Assembly: GCA_001642005.1 (NCBI GenBank)
Contig: LWCA01000008.1
Location: forward strand, 39,557 to 103,556
DNA length: 64,000 bases
Origin: Intoshia linei
Taxonomy: Eukaryota > Orthonectida > Rhopaluridae
Direction of reading: 5' to 3'
The notes below the pieces were generated by a model that was not told the origin of the DNA, made no database searches, and worked only from the letters and a program-made list of their open reading frames with translations. Numbering within the stretch: position 1 is the stretch's first letter; each line of letters starts with the position of its first letter. Below are positions 1 to 12,257 of the stretch, one piece after another. The translations under genes were made by a program, and so were the position numbers.

Positions 1-3000
1 AGAATTTTCTTGTAATTGTTCTCGGAATATGGAAATTTCTTGATATAAACCCTTAATTGTTTCATCCTATAAAATATATAATGATTAATTAAGAAATTTA
101 AATAATTATATAATTATTCCAATACTTGACGTATTCTTGCATATTGTATTCAATTCCACATTGAAAGTGGAGGGGAAATTATAAATACATAAATACTGTT
201 GCAATTATACAATTGTAACAAGTGATTGAAAAATAGTATTATTAACCTAATATTATGTAAAACCTTTTTAATTAAACAATTTTGTAAATCATTAATCAAA
301 CTTTTATAATAATTTTTCTCTTTGTTTGAATTTTCCAATTCTTTCATTTTTGCACTATTGTTTTCTTGATTGTTACAAGAATTTGAAAGTTTTTCCTGAC
401 TTTTTTCTCTATATATATCAAAATATTCATTTTCTTTCATATTTTGCAACTATAGACAATATTTAATTCAGAAAAAAATGTATTTACTTGTTCTTTTAAA
501 GATGCTACTTCAATACACTTGAAAGCTAATTTTTGTTTCATAGACAATGGATCCATATTTTTTGTTTCCTGTCTAGATTGAGCTTGTGAAATTAATTTCG
601 ACTCATATTGCTGGACCACATTTTGTAATTTAGAAATTTGTTTACGTAAGATTTTTATAATGTCATTTTGAGGGCTGTGTTGGTCGTTTCCGTCATTATT
701 TCTTTGTGATGCTAATCTTTCTATTAAATTTTCATTATTATCTGATTCGGATGAATTATTGGACTCGACCTAAGTTTAATATATGATGTGATATTTACTG
801 ATTTTATTATTTTAATCAAACGGATATTCAACGAAATTTAAATCAAACCAAGATAGTAAATTTTCGGCGCACTATCAAAAGATCGTAAAAAATAAACTTC
901 ATAACTAAACTAAATATAGTAAATTGAATTGGATAAAAAATATTCTATGGTGTTGACACCATAGAATATTTTTATTTTTTTTGTAATATGGTTTGTAGGT
1001 ATAATATGGTATATTAATATTTCAGTTTTAACTTGGTCTGTAGTCTTAATTAAATGACATAATTAATTAATTATTTAATTTAAACTTAAAAAAAATAAAT
1101 ACGATCTTTTGATTTACGATATTGTGAACGGACACGTAAATTTTTAATAGAAATTACACATTGAGTTTCATGTATTGAATAAAATTATAATTTTGTAAAT
1201 ATTTTACTTTTTAATTGGTCAAAATTCTGGAGGGTTTCCCTCTATAACGAGCCGTCTCTGACTATGAGTGTACTTAAAAAAAGTATCATAAACATTCCTA
1301 TTAAATTTTAAAAATTTGTCAATCTTTATTGTCAATCTTACCTGGACAGCCTAATTTAATTTAATTTTGATGTTTCAAAAATATATATTCTAAGTTAGTT
1401 ACTTAATTTATTATTTAAAATATATAAATTACTTGAGCATCTTCTATTTCTTCCTTTTCAACTAAATTTAAATATTTAAAATTAAATTATGCAGTTAGAT
1501 TTCAATTAGAAAATGTTTTCTTTTATATTCAAAAATTTTATTGATGCAAAACCACTTGTATGAATTAATGTCGTTGAAATTGAATTGATTTTTATCAAAT
1601 ATGTGAATGAGATAAGTTAAATATTTTTTATCACTATGCTAACTTATATAATATGCTACGCGATTTTTGTTTGTGTGTGTCTGTGTGTCCAGCTTTATTT
1701 AAATACCTACCCGTCTTAGAATTTTATAAAGTTCACATTTCAATTACAGTTTTTTCCGGGGATGTTCGCAAATTTAATTTCAACCTCCCAATTTCACATC
1801 TTACGGGTCAAAAACCCCAGTTGTCCCTTTTTTTGATAATCAAACGAGTTGGAGAATTTAAAAAAATATATACGCTGATACGGATTTTAAAATCATAAAC
1901 ATTCCATAAATTTAAAAAAATTATATCATCAGGACCAAAACCACAAATTACCCTTCTTTTTTTAATGAAAACAGCCCTAGAATTTCAAAAAAATTTTACA
2001 GCTTGTACAGTTATATCCTGTTAACACACACAGAAAATTTCAATCTGAATAAGTGACGCCTTCACGGTCAAAAAAGAACTTTAATATTTATTTTTTTTAT
2101 TTTATTAAAACAAAAAATGTGAAATAATTAACTGTCCGACAAAAAAAAGAGATTATTCTGATTCAGCTTATTCCAGTTGACATAAATACAAAATTTCAAC
2201 CCCAGAAATCTAAGAATTTTCGGTAAAAAATAATTTTTTAATATATTATCAGCCAATATTTTTTAAATATTTCGATTAAAATAAAAATTCAAAATGTAAA
2301 TATTGATCCTACAATTTCCAAAAAAAATGTGCAGTGAACGTCTACACATTTCTAATAAAGAAATATGGGTGAAAATCTATATAATTCAATTCTTCGGAAT
2401 TTTTAAATAGAATCGAATGTAAGTTACCTTCGAATGAACTCCAAGCTGATTGCGGACGAGAACATATGGGTGTAACAGTTCTTCCAAATGTTACGTTTTT
2501 TTTAGGGTTTGGTTTCTGTATATAGTGGTTTTTCATCATTGAAGGATATTGAGCGTTATTTTTGGTATTATCAATAAGCTCTAATGTAGCACATGACGTT
2601 TTAACTACGTTTGTTGAACTAAATTTTGCAGATTTTGGTCTTGTCTAAAGATTTGAATATACATTTATTTAAATATATATATAATATATTTTGTATTATA
2701 ATAATGATTATTATTATATTAGTTTTAACGATATTAATATTTCCATGATATGGATATAGTCCGCCTGTAAGATTTCCCATTCATATATGTGTTTCTCAAC
2801 ACACCATTCTAGAAACTAGATTAAACTACATTATATGTATTAGCCACCTAATTTGTATTATATTACACCATGATGCACGATTTTAATTAAATAATGATAA
2901 AATCACGATAAAATAACATATTCGGATGACATATAAGTCTTCCTGTAAACATGATTTATATATGTAAATATATATTATAAAAAATATGAGTCTCATGGCA

Positions 3001-3937
3001 GCTGTTTGGTATTTTTTCGTATGGGAAAATATGCACCATCATTGAGATACTATAGCAATTTATAATATGTAAAACAAAATATTTTTTTTTTGTAATGATG
3101 ATTTTTTTAATTTATCTATTGGTATAAGCAAAAATATTCTGAGAGGTCGAAAGAATGTTCTATTTTGTTGAACAGTGTAATATATTCAACTCTTGTCAGA
3201 AGACACCTTGTCAGACTCATAATTTATAATAATGATATGTTCTTTTATATCATTAATAAAAGATAACATTATTAAAAGTACGAAAATTTACATTATTAAC
3301 ATAATCTTGCTGGTCACTCAATTGAAATTTAAATGCGTATAATTCGGACAAGTATCCCAATCGAATAATATCATTGTGACGTAAAACAACACTAGAATTT
3401 TGAACCCTTGTATCATTAACATATGTCCCCTGTCTTGTATTTAAATCGTGTATAATATAAGCCACCTCAGCTTCACTGTATTCTATTAGAATATGTTGAT
3501 TTTCAATTTCTTCGCACTAAAAATTATTATTAAAATTTTATAAAAACAGAATATAAGTGAATAATTATTCAATTATAATTCAACCTATAGGTATATAAAT
3601 GAAATGATGAAAAATTGAATGGTTTCTAAAAACGTTATTCAATTTACCCAAAATATATCTTAATGTCTTAATATTAATATCCATCAACGGAGTTATTTAA
3701 ACAGTATCTATAAAGATTCTTACACGAAAATATTGTTGGAATAGTCCAGAAAAATTATATAAATATAGTTAATCCTAAATAACGCATATACAAAAATTGA
3801 TATTTCATTTTTCATTACATTTCTGGAATGACCATAAATAAAATGCCATGGCATATTATCATTACATTGATATTGACATCACACCCTGATCTACCGATAA
3901 TTGTCAATTTCGAAGATAATTTGATAATGTTTTTCAT
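1..3937 (-). CDS. FHAD1: FHAD1-like FHA-domain coiled-coil protein, 5' part (continues past the left edge)
   Basis: Exons on the minus strand: 3937-3866, 3516-3292, 2644-2428, 1461-1433 (29-nt microexon), 769-488, 449-264 and 66 to beyond base 1. All junctions keep frame. Exons 1-2 form one forkhead-associated domain: KLTIIGRSGCD, then ENQHILIEY, then LNTRQGTYVND and LRHNDIIRLG. These match the start of vertebrate FHAD1 (IGRH, HHALIEY, RNGTFVN, GDILRFG). Exon 3 is a basic Ser/Pro-rich linker. Later exons are Lys/Glu/Gln-rich coiled coil. FHA domains bind phosphothreonine peptides; FHAD1 is poorly studied, so its role here is unknown. The start ATG at 3937 gives an FHA strand with no leader, as in the family. 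The 263 donor is GTTTTA. A copy of repeat A lies in the intron between 2427 and 1462. The C-terminus lies outside the window. Confidence 0.85.
936..973. repeat. Perfect 18-bp inverted repeat (hairpin)
   Basis: The left arm 936-953 and right arm 956-973 are exact reverse complements with a two-base loop. It lies inside the FHAD1 intron 1432-770. Nothing in it looks coding. It could be a relic of a small foldback element. Confidence 0.8.
1640..2405 (+). repeat. Dispersed repeat family A, near full-length copy
   Basis: It starts with ACTTATATAATATGC and a GT-rich run. It runs through shared blocks (TTTTATAAAGT, TTACGGGTCAAAA, AAAATCATAAACATT, TTCACGGTCAAAAAAG) and ends near TTCTTCGGAATTTTT. The same string of blocks recurs about nine times in the window in both orientations. 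No intact ORF is seen. It lies in an FHAD1 intron, antisense to the gene. The class is unknown; probably a non-autonomous mobile element. Confidence 0.85.
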
Positions 3938-4784
3938 TATATGCTTCGTGTCATTTATGGAAATATTTTCACATTTTAAATATTAATATAATATAAAAAA
4001 ATTTGTTTGTGAAACTAAGCTAATATTTAAAGTATACAATGCGTTAAATATTGATTCTGACAATTTTTATAGTAATTTTACATGTGATTTATTAGACAGA
4101 ATTCTTTCAGCTATATAAAATTATTTTATTTAGGTCAATATATTAATATAAAATAAATGCATTATTAAATTTTAAATATCACGTCACAACAATTAAAAAT
4201 ATTATATATGACTTAATTGAATTTACCATTTAATAATTGAAAATAATATAACTTATTAAAAGTGTTTCTTTTTTAAGCAGTTATTGTTTTAAATAAGTTT
4301 CACATCCTTAATTAATAAGTACTTCAGCTAAAAATGTATGTCTATGAATCTGTTTTTTTCTAACCATTTATTTAAGAAAGTTGGAAGTGTAAAGTTTTAA
4401 AAGATCCAATTTCTAATACATTTTTGGCGGATGAGGTTATATCGCTAAAGTTGCAGTATATATTAATTAATAATTAATTAATTTTACATTTAAATTAATA
4501 TATTAATATAAGAATATTAAATTCAAAACTTAGTTAATCGTTGTGCGCAACTGACTCATGCAATTTCAGAATGTTTTACTAGTGATATAGTGTTTGTAAT
4601 TTTATAGGAATATTAGGGTGTTTTTATATTTTTATAAGAACAAAAATACAGGGTCATACGACATGAGAAAAAATGAATAAAGTTATATTCACTATGACTT
4701 TATTCATTATTATTGTGAAATTAACGTGAAAATAATTTACTTTAAATATTAAATGTATATCTTTGATCTTAAATGTCTAATTCA
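3938..4784. other. Gene-free A+T-rich stretch
   Basis: I see no coherent exon, RNA gene or strong repeat here. This is the upstream flank of the FHAD1-like gene and may hold its promoter, but I cannot point to an element. Confidence 0.5.
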
Positions 4785-5080
4785 TTACAAAATATTTTTA
4801 AAATTTTCACTACAATTTTCGTTATAGTTGTACAATTGTATCCTGTTAACACACACAAAAAATTTCAATCTGAATATATGACGCCTTCGCGGTCAAAAAA
4901 GCATTTTAGTATTCATATATTTTTTTCCGAAATACACAATTACAAAAAATGTGAAATAATTAACTGTCCGAAAATTAAAAAAAAAATAAGATTATTTTGA
5001 TAGAGTTATTCCTGTTTAAATCCTGCGACGATCAATTTTTTCACTAAATGGATACACACAGACACAAACACACATACATT
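4785..5080 (+). repeat. Repeat A, partial copy
   Basis: It shares the middle blocks of family A (TCCTGTTAACACACACA, GACGCCTTCGCGGTCAAA, AATAATTAACTGTCCG). It lacks the 5' GT-rich end and has a different tail rich in ACACA. Confidence 0.7.
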
Positions 5081-6296
5081 TTTATATAAGAAAAGGATCA
5101 TGAATCATTGGCTTTAGTACATCCTGTATTCTTTTGATAAAACTTTCGATATCATTAAAAAAATACTATTGGTCTTATATGTATCACAATATTCTAGAAA
5201 ATATCATTCAATTTGATTTATTTATCAAAAATAATTTTTTTAAAATAGTACTTAAAAAATATTAAAGAAGAAGCAGTTAAAATATTTTGACTTATGTTCA
5301 ATTAATTAATAAATTCATGTCTTTTTTTGAAATTATATATTTTTTACAATTACAATTGAAGATACAATTCTTTACAAATAGAAACTAATAAAAAATGTAA
5401 TTCCTATTACCGTAATAAAACTTACACTGAGGGTAATTTCACTTGGATTGTTAAAATTAAAAATTCGTTATTTAATGAAAAAATATGCATTTTATGTAAA
5501 AAATCCAAATTATCATCAAAAATTCAAACAAAAATGGGATGAAATATGCATGATAGGAGATACAAATGTGAAGATTGATGAGAAAGATGAAATTTTTCTT
5601 TAAATGAAAATTAATTCAAAGGCTATAAAATTTTAATACTATATATTAAAAATAAAAAATTTCATAAATGTAATTATTATTTTATCATTTTAAAAAGTAT
5701 TTTGACGAGCCGCATGTGATCCAAGAACCTCTATATAACCACTCTTTATTATTTTATGCAACACCAACATGAAATGTTATTATTGTTTATAAAAAAAATT
5801 GAAATATATTTGGGCGGAGCAAATTGTAACGTTTTGTAAATGTAATCGAATATTTAAAATTATATTTATTTCATAAAAATGTTAATTATCATCCATCCGT
5901 TAAAATTTATATTAATTTTAATTAATAAAAGTAAACAGCAGAATAATATAAAACGATTCCATGCGAACAATATGGTGCGATTGAACTTTCCTTATTCATG
6001 TAATAATCATAATGGGAACCCTCCATCCCTAAATTTCTTAATCTGAATAATATAACGTTATACATTACATTATTTTTATATATTCACGGTAAACTGCGAT
6101 TTACTATTACTATTTTATAATATTTAAATACACAATATTTACATAAAATATATAATAAATGTACTGGCTTGTCCTAGTTTACATAGTTACCACCAGTGTT
6201 CACTTTAAGGTTTCTAAGTTTAGGGTCCCCAGATTTTTTTATATACGCCGCCATAATATATGCAGCATTAAGATTTTTTCATTCAAAATTGCAGCA
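5081..6296. other. Gene-free A+T-rich stretch
   Basis: No exon chain or RNA gene is recognisable on either strand. Only short runs of low-complexity A+T are present. Confidence 0.5.
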
Positions 6297-7084
6297 AAAA
6301 TTCCGAAGGAATGAATTATATAGATTTTCACCCATATTTCTTTATTAGAAATGTGTAGAGGTTCACTGCACATTTTTTTTGAAATTGTAGGATCAATATT
6401 TACATTTTCACTTTTTATTTTAATCGAAATATTTGAAAAATATTGGTTGATAATATATTAAAAATTATTTTTCATCGGGAATGTGTAGATTTCTCGGGTT
6501 GAACTTTTGTATTTATATCAACTGGAATAAGCTCTATAAAAATTTAATTTAATTTTTTTTTTAATTTTTGGATTAATTAAAAATCATTAAACCATTAATT
6601 ATTTCACATTTTTTGTTTTCTAAAATATTTTAAAAAAAAATATGAATACTAAAATGCTTTTTTGACTGAGAAGTCGTCACTTATTAAGATTGAAATTTTT
6701 TGTGTGTGTTAACAGGATACAACTGTACCACCTGTAAATTTTGTTTTCATTAAAAAAAAAAAGTAATTTGTGGTTTTGGCTTTGAAGATATACTTTTTTT
6801 ATATTTAAATTTATGATAATGTTTATGATTTTAAAATCCGTATCATATATTTTTTTAAATTCTCCAACTCGTTTGATTTTCAAGAAGGAAAAGAGGGACA
6901 ATTAAGGTTTTTGACCTGTAAGATGTGAGTTTGGGAGGTTGAAATTATATTTGCGAACACACCCGGAAAAAACTGTAATTAAAATATTAAATTTATAAAA
7001 TTCTAATTAAATAGTAGTTATTTAAATAAAGCTGAACACACACACACACCCAAACAAAAATCGCGTAACACTTAATATAAGTTA
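6297..7084 (-). repeat. Repeat A, near full-length copy, inverted
   Basis: This is the reverse complement of the 1640-2405 copy. It runs from the CCGAAGGAATGAATT end to the GT-rich end (read here as ACACACACACACCC) and CGCGTAACACTTAATATAAG. Confidence 0.85.
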
Positions 7085-7677
7085 AAATAAAAAAAATAAA
7101 TGAATTTATTCATAAAATTCTCACGATCCCTCGGTTGAAAACCACTGATTTAGATTATATTTATCGTTGTTTATATTTATATTATAGTTTAAAATATCCA
7201 ATATTATAATAAAATTATTAGTCCATATTAATTATTAATTAAAATTTTATAAAGTTAATCAGGTTAAAAAATCAAATTTTTTTTTAAATTTTAACTTTTT
7301 TTAGATTAATAAATTTAAATGATTGTAATGACTAAATGATATGACTATTATATTAAATTTATGATAAAAAATCACACTCGAAAAAATTTTTAAAAATCGA
7401 CTCTCTTTATTTTTTTAAATAAAGTGAAACAGATACATAAACCGACATAAATGTTTAATTAAAGTACTGTATATAAGTTAGGATTGCAACCGTTATGTTA
7501 CATCTGCAGGACGGAGATTATGTATTGTTTATTTTAATTTTATTTACTTATAAATTTATGTTATAATATTAGGCTAAATTCATGTTATGTAAAGTTTAAA
7601 ATTGAATGTTTAACTTTATTAATACAAATAATTTTAACATTCATTTAATTTTTAAAATAATTTTTTTTGCTTATTAA

Positions 7678-7886
7678 ATGTCTAACGTTGTAGTCGTAAA
7701 TGCTGAAAGTGATCATACTGAGAATCGCGTTTTGATTACAGTTCTATTATGTCTTTTTTGCACACCCTGTGTCGGTAATTATTAATTTATATGTTTGAAC
7801 TATTTTTGGTTAATGTCATATTATTTTTCCTCTTGCATTTACATTATTTTATAGGTGCCATATATTACTGTTGTTGCTCGCACTAG
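7678..7886 (+). CDS. 42-aa Cys-rich single-pass membrane protein, two exons
   Basis: Exon 7678-7774 and exon 7855-7886 join in phase (97+32 nt) through an intron with a GTAATT donor and an ATAG acceptor, giving a 42-residue product. It begins MSNVVVVNAESDHTENRV. One hydrophobic segment follows (LITVLLCLFCTPCVGAIYY), then a CCC cluster and a short SH tail. The acidic head plus a Cys-rich membrane segment recalls small Cys-rich transmembrane proteins of the CYSTM or BRI3 kind, but I cannot assign a family. The splice consistency is the main support. No neighbour explains its job. It could be a chance ORF. Confidence 0.5.
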
Positions 7887-8580
7887 GAAGAAATTTAAAA
7901 TATATTAATAGTTTGTTACATTTACTATCAATAAATGTTAAAATGATGTACATTATAATTTCCGTTATTCATTTATTCGGTTATTTGCCCATTCCGTTAT
8001 TTTCATTTGTATATTTAAATTATTATTTAATGTTTTCGAATTTAATCATTGTTTATGAAGAAAAATTTTGGTAAAATCGAAGCCAAAAAATTGGAAACAT
8101 TTATCTAAAAGTATATGGGTTAAGGCGGTTGATATTCTGGTATTATAAATCGCGTTAATCGAGGTAGACTTATATTGGGTATATGTATCTAATTTGTTTA
8201 TTTTGAAGAATTATTTTTGATTTTTTGAAGCAGCCGCATGATAGGAACGGCTCTGGTCCACATAAAAATATCATTTTATTTAACATATTTATATGTTAGC
8301 TTTGTACACTACATATTTGAGTATCAATATAAATAATTCCATAATTTATTGAATAGTACAAATAGAGAGATTAAATATTTGAAGAATCATAAGTACATTT
8401 CATTTTATTAAAACGTTTCGATTCCTAATATTATTTTGTCTAGTTATAATATATAGATAATGACTTAACAAATCACTACATTAAGACTTTAAATAATTAA
8501 TCTAAAGATAATTTACCAATGCAGAATTATGGAAAGGTGCACTTTCTTGTAACTACTGTACTGTTACTAGACCTAAATCA
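7887..8580. other. Gene-free A+T-rich stretch
   Basis: Nothing is recognisable on either strand. On the minus strand it lies just 3' of the transposase fragment and could hold more eroded transposon sequence. Confidence 0.4.
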
Positions 8581-8850
8581 TTACTGAGGAAGTGTATGTG
8601 TATTTTCGCATATTGGGAACCATTGGAAATATTCGATTTGTTTTCGTCCAATTTTTTGGATTATATGACCACTTTTAATATTAAAATTACACGCTTCTGA
8701 AAATATCACATTTTTCCATAACTTCATGGAATATCCAATGAGATTAGTACTGAATTCCAATCTCTTTGGAATATTCAGTGCTGATATCCTGGTTTTCTTG
8801 TAACTGACGATTATCAAAATATAATCCGCGGATCTTGTTAAGACGTGCAT
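8581..8850 (-). pseudogene. Tc1/mariner-type transposase fragment, inactive
   Basis: The 89-codon frame reads KRLEFSTNLIGYSMKLWKNV then IFSEACNFNIKSGHIIQKIGR. It aligns by eye with the Tc1 catalytic-core stretch (R..FA..HL...FWKNV.FSDES.FNL). The first catalytic Asp of the DDE triad, in the usual SDES motif, is replaced (SEAC). No N-terminal DNA-binding part or downstream DDE residues are readable. It is therefore a dead fragment. Confidence 0.65.
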
Positions 8851-9443
8851 TTCAAAAAAAATATAACTAATTTAAATTAATAAAGCTCAATTTGAGCACT
8901 ACATTAAAATTAATCTTGCTTCCTAAAATTTTGCATAGACATACGTATAAATCAGAAGAATAAAATTAGAGAATGACATATCAGAGAATATTACTGAACA
9001 AATATGTATGACCATTCATTCCAATTTTTTGACCAAAATGTCTAATTTTTTAGCTTTGCACGTCATTGAGCACTTCTATGATGTTATTTTTTTATGTAAA
9101 ATTTGGCATGTGTGTATGTATTCATAAAATGAACAAAATTATCGAAGGGCCTATCAGAAAATGTAAAAAAAAATTTACTATGAAAATTTTGTCCACCCTA
9201 TTATACTCATTCTCTCTTATAAATTAATTAAATTTAAAAATTGGTCATAATTTACGCTCGATGCCGAATATCAAATACAAATAATAATATTAATGTATAA
9301 TACATTATTTTTTTCATTATACGATCCCGAAATCATTGGTCCATGCACAATTTGCAGTGCACATGGATCCATAAAATAACATAATATTACGTTGCAATTA
9401 TAAAGTAACAAAATTTAATACTTTAATTTTTTTAAAATTAAAA
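8851..9443. other. Gene-free A+T-rich stretch, possibly transposon flank
   Basis: There are no exons. On the minus strand this is 5' of the transposase fragment and may hold eroded Tc1 sequence, but I find no clear terminal repeat. Confidence 0.4.
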
Positions 9444-12257
9444 CTAACTAGAAAATATATTAATTGTTTCAGGTTTCACAATTATAATTGATGGCCTAGG
9501 ATGATCTCTGTACATATGATCGTAAATTAATTTAATCATTTCTTTATTGTGCAGAATTCCCACATGAGTATTTTGATCAAATTGTTGATGATATCTAAAA
9601 TATTTTGATTTGCTCCATTTGGTACACCGCGTTAACGATTCATAGTTTACTGTACCATCAGCTTTTTCATAATACAACTTAGGTTTACCATGCGGATAAT
9701 CGGTATGTCTATAATCTAATTGTTTTATCGTATATAATCCACCTCCGTAGAAACACAAAGTATCAACTTGAGGCTCTTTAAGATCGTTAACTAGTGACTT
9801 CACTGCTTTCCATCTGTTCAATCCATATGGAATATTAACGGATGTCAATAATTCATCCATATTATTTATAGTATAATTTTTGTTCTTTGTCAATACAAAT
9901 GGCTCTTGAGATTTCCATTTAGTTGTAGATGGAGCTGCCGCTATAGGTACATTCCAAGACGTTTCTAATTTTTTCCACTGTTCGGGTTTTGTATAAAATA
10001 TGCCAAAGCTGTCTCCTAAATATATCTTGTATTATTTATATTTAACATGAATATACCCAATAGCATGCCTTTAATGGTTTTCACAGAACCACTGAACGGA
10101 CCACTTATTGGAATGTATAATTTTATATGATCATTTTTCCATTTTTGTGATTTATGATTCAAAAAATACAATGCTACTATTGTACCAAAAGAATGAGCCA
10201 CAATTGTAACTTTTTTTTTACTTACGTTGTACATTTTTTCAATTAATTCTCCCACTTTATCATAGTATGCATCGTCTAATTTAAAAAAATAATTATCTTA
10301 TAATTTTGTCTATTACTCGGAATTTTTCTAAAGTCGTACGGAGCGGCAGCAATATCGATACCATTTTCATATTGTCTCAGTAAGAAAAAATTGTAAAACG
10401 TATGGAAAAGCTCAGCTAGATTGCATGATATATATTTCAAATTAATTTTAAAATATTACTACGACGTATTTTCAATGTTGATAAATCTACAATAGCATCC
10501 ATTCTACCAAAACTATCATTATGTATGGTAATATTAACGCCTGGAGTATTATTGCCATATTTCAAATTGTGGTTATCGTAATGTAACCTATAAATAATTA
10601 TTAGATAATTATTAGCCTATGTCAAAAAACACGTTTTTTATGAATAAACAAAGGCCATAGGTAAATATGAGAAATTTTGTGTATGTTACGAATATTCATA
10701 TGAAAATATGGATAATCTTGTCAAAGGTTTAAAATTGGGATTAAGTTTTTGAATTATTAATATAATTACGTTGAAACAATCCTAACTTATATAATATGCA
10801 ACGCAATATTTATTTGTGTGTGTGTGTTCCACTTTATTAAAAAAACTACCAGTCTTAGAATTTTATAAAGTCCACATTTCAATTACAGTTTTTTTCCGGG
10901 ACGTATAATAAGATAAATTTCAACCTCCTAAACTCACATCTTACGGGTCAAAAACCCCAATTGTCCGTCTTTTTGAAAATCAAACAAGTTGGAGAATTTA
11001 AAAAAATAAATACACTGATACGGCTTTTAAAATCATAAACATTATCATGAATTTAAATTTAAAAAAATTATACCTCAGGGCCAAAACCACAAATTCCTTT
11101 TTTTTTTTAATGAAAAAAGCCTTAGAATTTAAAAAAATTTCAATTCGAATACGTGACGACTTCACGGTCAAAAAAGCATTTTAGTATTCGTATAATTTTT
11201 TTCCGAAATATTTTATTAAAATAAAAAATGTGAAATAATTAACGGGCCGAAAATTAAAAAAAAAATATTATTCTGATATAGCTTATTCCAGTTGATATAA
11301 ATACAAAAGTTCAACCCCAGACATTTACGCATTGCCGATGAAAAATAATTTTTAATATATTTCAACCAATATTTTTTAAATATTTCGATTAAAATAAAAA
11401 TTAAAAATGTAAATATTGATCCTATTCTTTACACAAATGTTAACAAAACTAAATTAAGATGGAATAATTCACTTTAAAGTAAAAAGTAATGTGATATGAT
11501 GGTTCCATCTGAAACAAATTTGGGAACCACTCCTTTAAATGATTGATAATAGTGAATACAGTAAAATCTCGATTATGTAAATTTTAAAACGTTAAATTTT
11601 AGTTTATTTGGAGTTGAATTAGAGTGTCCATAAGTACTAAATACGTACTCCATAAATACCATAGATAATTTTAGTCAATATTTTACTTGTAATATTTCAC
11701 TTTCTTAATAAAGTGAAGTTTTAATAATTTTATATTTTATAAAAACACTTTATATCGTTTAATTTGGATCACATTAAATTTATTAATTAATAAAAATTAA
11801 TTATTTTTTAATTATGACAAAAAAAATTATAATTCTAAAGAGAGTTTATTGATTTTTACAAACATTTGGAAAATCATAGTGGTTGTACGTAATACATAAC
11901 AGTCAACCTAGTTATAATATATAAATTATAAAATTATTATAATTTTAAATCAAGTTGCTCAAGGTGTTAAAATTAGTCGCTAAAAATGGATTACATCATT
12001 CTTTCTTTAAAGCAATCGAATTGTGGCCATAATTCAAATTTGAAGTTTATCCACTCGGTATATCTATCATTATTTTTCAAGCAATACCATGATAGTTTAG
12101 CATCTTTTAGAGTATTATCGAGTTTAGAACCACCAAATCCTGGAACTAAATATTAAAGTACAAAACGAAAACATTTACAAAAAAGGATGGGCATATTTTC
12201 CGATAATGCTAATTTTAACATATAACATAATAGAGCAGAAATAATACTTAACTTCAT
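9444..12257 (-). CDS. PLA2G15: Secreted LCAT/PLA2G15-family phospholipase (lysosomal acyltransferase type), with one frameshift
   Basis: Exons: 12257-12179, 12145-11995, 10587-10460, 10415-10057 and 10015-9444, all in phase if one base is restored. The product is about 429 aa. It starts with a signal peptide (MKLSIISALLCYMLKLALS). It then has the family motif MPILFFPGFGGSKLD, SWYCLKNNDRY, AAAPYDF, the nucleophile elbow AHSFG, DGTVN with the catalytic Asp, and the His in THVGILHNKEM, so the Ser-Asp-His triad is intact. The family hydrolyses or transacylates phospholipids in lysosomes or plasma. The frame breaks at the A7 run 10283-10289; one more base gives a seamless match. Either assembly error or a real lesion could explain it. 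Intron 12178-12146 is only 33 nt. Repeats A and B fill the 10588-11994 intron. LCAT versus PLA2G15 is not resolved. Confidence 0.85.
10785..11440 (+). repeat. Repeat A copy in lipase intron
   Basis: It runs from CTTATATAATATGCAACGC through the GT run and the shared internal blocks to AAATGTAAATATTGATCC. It is antisense to the host gene and lies wholly inside intron 11994-10588. Confidence 0.85.
11445..11570 (-). repeat. Repeat B copy (3' half)
   Basis: Shared blocks include CACTTTAAAGTAAAAAGTAA, TGTGATATGATGG, GGGAACCACTCCTTTAAA and TAATAGTGAATA. This is the reverse complement of the copy at 22068-22290. Confidence 0.75.
11625..11745 (-). repeat. Repeat E, left arm of an inverted pair
   Basis: About 110 bp (GTCCATAAGTACTAAATACG, TATTTGTACTCC-like core, CACTTTCTTAATAAAGTGAA) recur in the opposite orientation at 13898-14040. 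The two arms flank the first two exons of the lipase gene. Confidence 0.75.
11870..11935 (-). repeat. Repeat B terminal fragment
   Basis: It carries the end motif GTACGTAATACATAACAGTC, the reverse complement of the family terminus (GACTGTTATGTACTACGTAC). Confidence 0.55.

Noticed and set aside
9444-12257. Using the 15349-15530 or 18066-18247 signal-peptide exons as first exons of the lipase
   Set aside because: They end in phase 2 whereas the lipase needs phase 1. A proper lipase signal exon exists at 12257-12179, and both exons instead complete as NPY/NPF precursors.
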